This document shows positions 56,496 to 64,000 of a DNA stretch of 64,000 nucleotides, in pieces; within the stretch, counting starts at the first letter, position 1, and every line of letters starts with the position of its first letter. The DNA is from Meandrina meandrites. Its lineage: Eukaryota > Cnidaria > Anthozoa > Scleractinia > Meandrinidae. The notes under the pieces were generated by a model, which saw only the letters and a program-made list of their open reading frames with translations, had not been told where the DNA came from and did no database searches. Where the stretch lies: contig OY855903.1 of assembly GCA_963693305.1 (NCBI GenBank), positions 51,235,150-51,299,149 on the forward strand, read 5' to 3'. Both the position numbers and the translations under genes were made by a program.

Positions 56496-57755
56496 TCACG
56501 GTTTCGTACTACCATAAGCAAACAGTTCTTTGGCTGCCTTGCGAGACTCGCATTTAATTCCTTTCAGTTTCAACAAATCCCAGGTCTGCTGGCCCATCAC
56601 GTTACAAGTAGCTCCAGAATCAATAAGAACATCAGGCACGTCCACGCCTCCGACAACTAGGGTAACCAAGCCACCACTTAGTGTCCCATGGCCAGAAGAC
56701 TGTTCCACTGAAAATGCAAACTCGGGGCTATGTTGAACAAATCCGGGAGGTTCTCCACCTTGATTTCCACCAGCCACAAGGTTTGTCATTCGTGTCGCTC
56801 CACGTTCACGTCTGCCTCCACCGCCACCTCTGTTACCACCACCCCTCCTGCCTCCACCAGTGGCACCCTTCTTGTCCGGAACCTTTGCCCTGGATCCTAA
56901 TTCGCCACCGCTGCGTTGTTGAACCTGGGGGCATTTAACTTTGAAGTGTCCAATACCGCCGCACTTTCTACAAGCTCGTCCACGAGCCGGGCACTTCTTG
57001 TCTCCACTGAAATGTCCTTCTTGACCACAACCAAAACAAATCTTTGCTTTCCGACCATCCGACTTGCCACCCACTGCATTTACTTGGTCATTCTTTTGAT
57101 TGTTTCCTTGGTCATTCGCTTGATTGTTCATTTGGTCCGCACTGAACTGTTTCAACTGTCGATCGACCGCTTCTTGCGACCTTGCAATCCTTAACAAATC
57201 ATCCAATGTTAGTGCTCCCTCCTTTTCCAGGAACTTTCGACGCAAGTGGTTCGAATAACACTTGTCAATAACTTGATCACGGATGTAATCGTCCTCGCCA
57301 GCGCCAAACTCACAACTAATCGCCCGTTGACGAAGCCTGCAGACAAACTGATCGACTGTTTCTCCGCTTTCCTGCGCAATCTGTCTAAATAAATGTCTTT
57401 CGAATGGAACGTTCGTCTTCGGTGCGAAATAATCATCAAGTACTTTAACCGTCGCTGCGAAGCCGCTCGCATCCTCACCGGCCAAAGTGAAGTAAATTTC
57501 CTGCACGTCCATTCCGGCAACATGTAGAAATAAAGCTCTTTTCTGTGCGTCGTCCGCAACTCCTTTCCCCGTTACGTATAAGTTGAACGCCCTCTTCCAT
57601 CTTTTCCATCGTTGATTTAAATTCTGTGGCTCTACCTTTGGATTAAACGGCTCCAAACAACCGACATCTAAAACGACCGAAGTGCTTCCCGCGCTTCCAG
57701 AAGTGCTCGAACCGCTTGAGTTTTCTGTCCCGGCTCCTTTCATCACGGAGACCAA
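56496..57755 (-). CDS. gag: Gypsy gag with start of protease
   Basis: 419 aa. Ser/Gly-rich N-terminus, a helical capsid-like region (about 45-200, RWKRWKRAFNLYV), two CCHC zinc knuckles (C240-C255 and C262-C275), a Gly/Arg-rich stretch (296-320) and the protease active site IDSGAT (378-383). The frame ends at TGA 56,496-56,498, about 40 residues after the active site. The protease fold therefore continues in the same frame beyond the stop, in pol. A stop at this place is not the usual gag/pro boundary, so a nonsense mutation is more likely than programmed readthrough. ATG at 57,755 is 62 bp inside the 5' LTR. Confidence 0.93.
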   Translation of the reverse strand: MVSVMKGAGTENSSGSSTSGSAGSTSVVLDVGCLEPFNPKVEPQNLNQRWKRWKRAFNLYVTGKGVADDAQKRALFLHVAGMDVQEIYFTLAGEDASGFAATVKVLDDYFAPKTNVPFERHLFRQIAQESGETVDQFVCRLRQRAISCEFGAGEDDYIRDQVIDKCYSNHLRRKFLEKEGALTLDDLLRIARSQEAVDRQLKQFSADQMNNQANDQGNNQKNDQVNAVGGKSDGRKAKICFGCGQEGHFSGDKKCPARGRACRKCGGIGHFKVKCPQVQQRSGGELGSRAKVPDKKGATGGGRRGGGNRGGGGGRRERGATRMTNLVAGGNQGGEPPGFVQHSPEFAFSVEQSSGHGTLSGGLVTLVVGGVDVPDVLIDSGATCNVMGQQTWDLLKLKGIKCESRKAAKELFAYGSTKP

Positions 57756-57805
57756 TTACTATCGAAAACCTCGACGAAATCCTCGACGAAAACTTCCAAA
57801 ATTTA

Positions 57806-57816
57806 CCTCGTCGCCA
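57806..57816 (-). promoter_or_regulatory. Primer-binding site, tRNA-Ser(GCT)-like
   Basis: Minus strand TGGCGACGAGG, one base after the 5' LTR. It complements CCA plus the CCTCGTCG acceptor end typical of animal tRNA-Ser(GCT), from general knowledge. No Ser tRNA lies in this window. Confidence 0.75.
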
Positions 57817-57817
57817 A

Positions 57818-57916
57818 TGTAGAACCGCCAACCACGCTACATGCCAAAATCACACTTTTTTGAATACATTATATATATCATCGGCTCATCCATAATCAAT
57901 GAGCCTCGACACTACA
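57818..57916 (-). repeat. 5' LTR, 99 bp
   Basis: By eye identical to the 3' LTR; the target duplication CCAGG follows at 57,917-57,921. Confidence 0.95.
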
Positions 57917-58680
57917 CCAGGGAACTGCTCTTTGTACATTCTTTGTCAGCTTCAATGTTCCTCTCACATCGACAGTTACCTCCGTATTTACGCTTACAAT
58001 TTTTGCAATAGAGCGTTATAACGCCATGCGAAGACTTCTGAAGATGTTGCAGCTTACGCGAGAAACGGTTCGATACGCAATAATCGGAATATGGATTTCG
58101 TCTGTTACATTAAACATTCCATTGGCTTTTCATACAGACTACTGCTTCAAGACGGCGGCTTGCCTCCATACATACAGCGATTAAGCGGAGTTAACTCACA
58201 TACTCACATACCCATTTACATCATTTTTGTTTTCCTTTCCTTTCCTTATCAGCTTTTGCTACAGTAAAATTGTAAGAGTGTCTTACCTCAGAACTGCACT
58301 TACGCCTGAAAGCAGCATACCCAAACAGGTCTTCAGTTAATCTTGTGTTTGGAGCGTCCTTTATTCCAACCAGTGTTACTGCTGTTTTTGCCATTTTCGA
58401 CTTGGAATGGAAAGAAAAATCGTCTGTTATATCGCGCCAAGCAAAGCAATGTTGGATATCTCTACGTGGTTGGGAACAAAAGACGAAACTTGGTGTTACG
58501 GATGCATCATCTCAGTGCCAGAACTTTCTTTAAATTATCGTGTTTTCCTTCGGTAAGTGTTAGCATTTTTTTATGAAAGAGCTTCTTTCGTAGAGAAGTC
58601 ACTTTAAATTTATTCCAGTGACATAAATGGACATTTTTCCAAGTTTCTCAACAAGTTGCAATAGACAGCAGGCGTGTCTG

Positions 58681-58730
58681 GGGGATTAATTTAAATGTTA
58701 GAGCACCTGGATAAATACCCAGATTCTCCA
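58681..58730 (+). pseudogene. tRNA-Ala remnant lacking anticodon arm
   Basis: Copy of 10,357 in block B: GGGGATT, GTTAGAGCACC, then TGGATAAATACCC and ATTCTCCA. Confidence 0.75.
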
Positions 58731-59035
58731 ATTCGTTTTTATAGCCTTAGCACCTCAACTAGTATTTTCTACATGTACAATAACAACCTTTCGATCTAAG
58801 AGGATTAGACGTGATTTATCTTGTTTATTTCCTTTCTTTTGTGGAAAGAACTAGTTTCAGAAAAAAAAAATTTTAAAATGCTAAGGGAGTATTTTAGTCT
58901 AGAAGGCTATTGTGACTTCTTTCATAAAAATTACCTTTTTTGTTCCAGATAAATGTTACTGTTTCATCTTTGTAATAGCGATATGACCGCCGTGACGTCA
59001 CAAAACCATCCTGGAACTCAAAATAGCATTCAATG

Positions 59036-59107
59036 GGGCCTGTCCGGGAGTCGAACCCGGGACCTCTCGCACCCTAAGCGAGAATCATGCCACTAGACCA
59101 ACAGGCC
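59036..59107 (-). tRNA. tRNA-Pro-AGG: tRNA-Pro(AGG)
   Basis: 72-nt intact cloverleaf, GGCCTGT/ACAGGCC. Intact version of 10,713, with the same cattgaatgc 3' flank. Confidence 0.95.
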
Positions 59108-59349
59108 AAGCTGGAAGAAATAGTTTTTGATAAAGGCGTTAATCTGCTACTCCTCTGATTCGCTGGTAGTGTGACACCTGTTCTGTGTCGTGTTATGGTC
59201 AAGTCACTTACTATCCAGAGTTGACCGCACCTTTCAGTTATACAGTTCTAACAGAAAATAAATTTCGGAGCCGAGCTTAATCAACATAATGAAATGTGAT
59301 GAACTCTCAACCCCTTATCACATAAAAAAATGCTCAAAGAATCAAACAA

Positions 59350-59376
59350 GTCTCCGTGGCGCAATCGGTTAGCGCA

Positions 59377-59423
<47 letters not shown>
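59350..59423 (+). tRNA. tRNA-Asn-GTT: tRNA-Asn(GTT)
   Basis: 74-nt intact cloverleaf, A at position 26. Confidence 0.96.
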
Positions 59424-59905
59424 TTTCGTTTTGCTTTAGTCAACAGAAAAATCGTGCCAATAGTTATTATCATGTTGTTCTACTTAAGAATGTTTTTAAA
59501 AGAAACTCGAGCTCCTTTTCGAACATTCAATGCCATTCTCCACTCCTTTCCCTTTAGTGTTACTTCTGACTTCTTGTACGGTCGCTGACTAGATAATTTT
59601 AGGTGTGAATGAAAAAAGGAGGAAAGTAGGTCTTGAAAGAAAAGTAGCGCCTAGAAATATTAAAGAATGTTTACTGAAGACGAGTCATGAAGCCAACGCA
59701 TTGCCAAATTTCAAGATGGAAGTAGCAAATGCTCATTAGTAGTATAGTGACGCTATCGTAACTAGATAGTGAAAAAACATACTGCTGGTTGTTGCTTAGG
59801 GGATATCATTCAGAGAATTAATCATTTGATCAGCTTTTCCAAAATAGACTGGTACACGTCATCTTCATAATGACTCTTTAATTCAAAAAGGATTATAGTA
59901 CGAAA

Positions 59906-59977
59906 GGCCTGTTGGTCTAGTGGCATGATTCTCGCTTTGGGTGCGAGAGGTCCCGGGTTCGACTCCCAGAAAGGCCC
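59906..59977 (+). tRNA. tRNA-Pro-TGG: tRNA-Pro(TGG), mutated 3' half
   Basis: Loop TTTGGGT (TGG). The T stem has CCCAG for CCCGG (one mismatch) and the acceptor has AAAGGCC for ACAGGCC (pair 6-67 lost). Its left flank matches 11,583 and its right flank is that of the Thr-Val block. Likely impaired. Confidence 0.82.
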
Positions 59978-61086
59978 AAAAAAACATTTTTGGACTAGGA
60001 GATGATGTCGGGTGGATTTCGACGTTTTGCATATGGTGGATTTGCTTTTTTGAGACGCGGATTAGTTACTGCTATTGATGTTTTGTTAACGCAAAATGTC
60101 GTTTTCGTTGTAATTTGTAACGTCTTGATTGACAGGCTTTATATGCCTGTGAATAGATAGTACTAACATTTATTTATTTTTCCTTTTCAGTTCAAAAGGT
60201 CGCGATAGGATGGACCCAATTTTGCCTTCACGACACAATCAAACACGTACACACGTCAAGATTGTGATGCATGGCCGTGTTGGACAGCCAGGCCCACGAT
60301 ATGCATTTATTTAACACATCAGTAGGATACATAGACTTTCAATAAAGTCCTTCGCCTTGATTATGGCCAAAAGCACTATTTAAACTCGTGAGGTCGACTT
60401 GTAGCAAGTCTATAGGATACAGCAAACACGGATAAAGTTACATCCAAAGCTTATATGCACCACAGCTGGGCATGTTACCCCTACAAACCGCTACAGGGAA
60501 AAATAGTGACAGAGAACCAATGCTATGGTGCAACATTTCCAAAAAACGAAGTAAAAATTAAGTAAGTGCAAATAAAAGACGAAGAATGTCACAAGTTGTC
60601 GACGCACTCTTTCAAACGGCAAAGTATTAATTTATGTTAATTGCGATCAACAAAATTTAGATATTGAAGACCAATGTAATTTCTCCACTTCGTTATTTGG
60701 TAGGAGCAAAAAAATGATAAGACCATAATTACTCGTCCGTATCCTTATTTACTTTTAACTTTATGAAAATGTTTCTGTACCCTGGCTAACAAAGGCTTTT
60801 CTGGACGTGATTGTAGGTGGGTGGATTGGTCAGCCAGACTCAATTGGTGTGGCGAGGCCATAAGAAAGGAACAGCCACTTTACTGGCTCATCGTTTGCTT
60901 GGACTGGACCGATCAATGAATCAGAGCCTTTGACACCCATGAATAAGTCCTCGGAGACCTTAATTCGAATTAATGAAGCCTCGCTTATTGCTGAGAAGTG
61001 TGCCAAACACTTGACACAAAGTACTTCAAAGAACTAATCTTCAGTTTGAGTGAACTTTAACCACGTTGCTATTAACATATACATAT

Positions 61087-61160
61087 GGCGCCGTAGCTCA
61101 GTTGGTTAGAGCGCCTGTCTAGTAAACAGGAGGTCATGGGTTCAAATCCCATCGGTGCCT
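61087..61160 (+). tRNA. tRNA-Thr-AGT: tRNA-Thr(AGT)
   Basis: 74-nt consensus cloverleaf, all stems paired. Confidence 0.95.
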
Positions 61161-61579
61161 TTTAATGAATCTTTTTTGTATATATTTTGAACCTTACGTA
61201 CCTTACAAAAATTGCATTTCTTAGTTTCAAATGAGTAAAACTACACAATTGACCTTGACTGTGGCGCTATAGGATAACACAATGACTTTTCTGCCAAAAA
61301 AGCAGTGAAATTTTTATCATAAAGCACTCACTTTCCAAGGCGAATCTTTGAACCCACACGGTTTCTTGTTAAGAAAGCTAATTACGACTATTTTAATATA
61401 TCTTATTATCTCTCTGCCAGCCTGATCGCGTCTAAATTTTCATGAATCTGACAAAAATGTCTGAATACGAATTATAGAAATAAATTATTGCCAAAATGGG
61501 GAAGAATAGACTTACAAAGAAAGGTACATTTCTAGAATACAACAAGGCCTCCCAATCTGAACCATTGCCATTCACCGTC

Positions 61580-61652
61580 GTTTCCGTAGTGTAGTGGTTA
61601 TCACGTCCGCCTCACACGCGGAAGGTCGCCGGTTCGAGTCCGGCCGGAAACA
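61580..61652 (+). tRNA. tRNA-Val-CAC: tRNA-Val(CAC)
   Basis: 73-nt consensus cloverleaf, all stems paired. Confidence 0.95.
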
Positions 61653-62755
61653 CGCTTTTCCTTTGTTTAGTATATTCTTTTCCAATTTTTAATGCAACTT
61701 TTAAGACATTACAAAAAAATAAGAAAATTAGACGAACATCATGGTGAACACCATTGCGGTAAGCAAGGTCGCGGTAACGAAAATCGCGGTGACCAAGATC
61801 GCGGTGAGTTATCGAACGTTTTCATATGACGTCAAGGCAGCCATACAATCCATGCTTGCTAGGAGCCCGCGTTTATTTGTAATAATTGCAAGGACAGCAA
61901 ATGCTTTCTAGGTTTTTTTTTAACAATTGAAATAAGAAAATGCTCGCAATGCATGCTTTTGACATAGCTGTAATTATCTCATCACCCATTGCTTCACTAC
62001 GTTTCACATTTGTAGACATTTTTAAAATTTCATCGTCAAGTTAAGTTATGCATTGGTCAGCGGAATTAGAAACAAAAGTTTACGACAGGAAAAGTGAATC
62101 CACTCAACTCATTCTCTTGTGTTACAGGTAGTCTTCCAACAAGAATTCTTAGAAATTTTTTAACTTCCTTCAATTTATGTTAATAGCCCTAAATTGGCTT
62201 TAATACAGAAATTTTTTTTATTACTGGAAAACCATAAAAAAATGTCACAGTCAATATTTCTAAATCATTCGTTTTGTTGCCGTTAAAAATTAAGCTTCAA
62301 TGTAAGAAAATCTTTTGTCCTCGACAACAAAACAAAAGCGTTCGATATTTGAATATTTGTAGATCAGTTGAGATATTGCATTTCCAAATATACATGTATA
62401 CGCATACGGTATATTCCTCGCCGGCGCTCCGTTCAATTCATGTTTCATAAAAATATGAAGTCTTCCTTTAATGCAAGTCAGTAACCAATATCACCACTGA
62501 GTTGCGTCGCGTATGTCCGCTTATGAAGACTTCAGGATACACTTTAAAATATAAAGAATCCCGTGACTTGTCTGCCACACTGCGTACACACGTGTAGTAA
62601 CAGCTTACCTTCCGAATATCTAAAGTACACATTAAAAAACTCGTATTTATGGGTTCAAACAGGCATTTACCAGGGGACATTTTCTTACCAGACAGGTGGT
62701 TTTACAGCCAACTGATAATTGCTGATGATTGACGAACAAACGAAGCTTCAAGTCT

Positions 62756-62804
62756 GGCCTGTTGGTCTAGTGGTATGATTCTCGCTTCGGGTGCGAGAGG
62801 TCCC
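62756..62804 (+). pseudogene. tRNA-Pro(CGG), T arm and acceptor 3' half deleted
   Basis: Same 49-nt truncated gene as 37,519. Confidence 0.88.
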
Positions 62805-63107
62805 ATTGAATGCTATTTTGAGTTCCAAGATGGTTTTGTGACGTCACGGCGGCCATATCGTTATTACAAAGATGAAACAGTAACATTTATCTGGAACAAA
62901 AAAGGTAATTTTTATGAAAGAAGTCGCAATAGCCTTCTAGACTAAAATACTCCCTTACCATTTTTAATTTTTTTTTTCTGAAACTAGTTCTTTCCACAAC
63001 AGAAAGGAAATAAACAAGATAAATCACGTCTGATCCTCTTAGATCGAAAGGTTGTTATTGTACATGTAGAAAATACTAGTTGAGATGCTAAGGCTATAAA
63101 AACGAAT

Positions 63108-63158
63108 TGGAGAATCTGGGTATTTATCCAGGTGCTCTAACATTTAAATGAATACCCC
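63108..63158 (-). pseudogene. tRNA-Ala remnant lacking anticodon arm
   Basis: Copy of 37,872. Confidence 0.72.
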
Positions 63159-63280
63159 AGACACGCCTGCTGTCTATTGCAACTTGTTGAGAAACCTGGA
63201 AGAATGTCCATTTATGCCACTGGAATAAATTTAAAATGACTTCTCTACGAAAGAAGCTCTTTCATAAAAAAAATGCTAAC

Positions 63281-64000
63281 ACTTACCGCAGGAAAACACG
63301 GTAATTTACAGAAAGTTCTGGCACTAGGATGATGCATCCGTAACACCAAGTTTCGTCTTTTGATCCCAACCACGTAGAGATATCCAACATTGCTTTGCTT
63401 GGCGCAATGTAACAGACGATTTTTCTTTCCATTCCAAGTCGAAAATGGCGAAAAACAGCAGTAACACTGGTTGGAATAAAGGACGCTCCAAACACAAGAT
63501 TAACTGAAGACCCTGTTGGGTATGCTGCTTTCAGGCGTAAGTGCAGTTCTTAGGTAAAACACTCTTACAATTTTACTGTAGCAAAAGCTGATAAGGAAAG
63601 GAAAGGAAAACAAAAATGATGTAAATGGGTATGTGAGTTAACTCCGCTTAATCGCTGTATGTATGGAGGCAAGCCGCCGTCTTGAAGCAGTAGTCTGTAT
63701 GAGAAACCAATGGAATGTTTAATGTAACAGACGAAATCCATATTCCGATTATTGCGTATCGAACCGTTTCTCGCGTTAGCTGCAACATCTTCAGAAGTCT
63801 TCGCATGGCGTTATAACGCTCTATTGCAAAAATTGTAAGCGTAAATACGGAGGTAACTGTCTATGTGAGAGGACATTGAAGCTGAAAAAGAATGTACAAA
63901 GAGCAGTTCCCTGGTTCCAACAACTCCATCTGCATTGAAGTACCCTCCTCATTAGTGGGATGAGGGGAAAACAATAAAACAGCAAACTCCTGATGTCGGC
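63281..64000 (-). pseudogene. Rhodopsin-like GPCR pseudogene, copy 4, cut by window end
   Basis: Copy of 38,045-38,770. The TM1 end lies beyond the window. Confidence 0.58.

Larger units (their letters stand above)
53275..57916 (-). mobile_element. Ty3/gypsy LTR retrotransposon
   Basis: 4,642 bp on the minus strand: LTR, PBS, gag, pol, PPT, LTR. TG..CA ends (TGTAG..CTACA), 5-bp CCAGG duplication at 53,270-53,274 and 57,917-57,921. The empty site is at 9,593-9,597. Identical LTRs imply recent insertion. Domain order PR-RT-RNase H-IN places it in Ty3/gypsy, not Ty1/copia. Confidence 0.96.
53040..58560 (+). pseudogene. Rhodopsin-like GPCR pseudogene, copy 3, split by retrotransposon
   Basis: TM1-TM2 part at 53,040-53,274 and TM3 onward from 57,917, interrupted between NQ-coding sequence and the TM3 region by the gypsy element. 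The sequence on either side matches 9,340-10,250 closely. Confidence 0.62.
45900..59977 (+). repeat. Large duplicated block, copy B
   Basis: Copy of 2,191-11,641 (offset 43,677) with a gypsy retrotransposon inserted at 53,275-57,916. Includes the inverted repeat at about 46,080-48,120. Several tRNAs are better preserved here than in copy A (Ile 50,753; Ala 52,641; Pro 59,036), while Pro 49,877 is slightly worse. Confidence 0.9.
59978..62089 (+). repeat. Thr-Val tRNA block, copy 5, with the CACTA empty site
   Basis: Runs without interruption into the sequence that follows the CACTA element at 36,856; the target AAA is at 62,090-62,092. The open frame seen near 560-775 in copy 1 has lost a T near 60,880 here. 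Confidence 0.9.
62090..64000. repeat. Copy of 36.85-38.77 kb, cut by the window end
   Basis: Near-identical to the block right of the CACTA element; a few differences, such as gtgagttaactccgc near 63,635 against gtgaactccgc. Holds the three loci listed next. Confidence 0.9.

Noticed and set aside
53540..57194. Plus-strand frames within the retrotransposon
   Set aside because: Antisense shadows of gag and pol without domains.

Overview
This is metazoan nuclear DNA, most likely from a cnidarian and perhaps a stony coral. The grounds are eukaryotic tRNA genes with class III-type internal promoters, spliced genes, a rhodopsin-like GPCR fragment, an animal-type CACTA (TNP2) transposon and a Ty3/gypsy element. 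No host single-copy protein gene could be recognised. The species call is inference only.

The backbone is a tRNA gene array rebuilt by duplication and inversion. I count 65 tRNA-derived loci (genes, truncated genes and relics) of six isotypes: Thr(AGT) x5, Val(CAC) x5, Pro(AGG/TGG/CGG) x14, Asn(GTT) x7, Ile(GAT) x6 and Ala(AGC/TGC/CGC plus relics) x28. Two block types recur. A Thr-Val block occurs at about 1-1,855(+), 15,590-17,708(-), 23,495-25,615(+), 43,770-45,895(+) and 59,978-62,089(+). A Pro/Asn/Ile/Ala block fills most of the rest. Block 2.19-11.64 kb recurs almost base for base at 45.9-59.98 kb. Other blocks are inverted copies: 10.68-13.3 versus 20.8-23.5 kb, and 15.6-20.3 versus 41.3-45.9 kb. 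Many block junctions lie inside tRNA-Pro or tRNA-Ala genes. Decayed GPCR-like sequence travels with the tRNA blocks.

Two complete mobile elements interrupt the array, and each has an uninterrupted paralogous site elsewhere in the window. (1) A CACTA/EnSpm transposon at 25,619-36,852 (11,234 bp) has CACTGCATGAAAT termini and a 3-bp AAA target duplication; its empty site is at 62,090-62,092. It carries two divergent spliced genes: a TNP2-type transposase (+, four inferred exons, about 920 aa) and an unrecognised 264-aa accessory protein (-, six inferred exons). Their 5' exons lie in facing arms of an inverted repeat. (2) A Ty3/gypsy retrotransposon at 53,275-57,916 (-) has two identical 99-bp LTRs, a 5-bp CCAGG target duplication, gag, and pol (PR-RT-RNase H-IN). 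One in-frame TGA splits the protease. It sits in the GPCR-like fragment of the second array copy; the empty site is at 9,593-9,597.

Smaller elements include four copies of a 429-444-bp MITE with TA target duplications, a 175-bp MITE nested in the CACTA element, an octamer minisatellite (1,861-2,110) and an 18-bp minisatellite inside the CACTA element (35,398-36,075). All exon structures are inferred from splice signals and phase alone; no transcript or database evidence was available.
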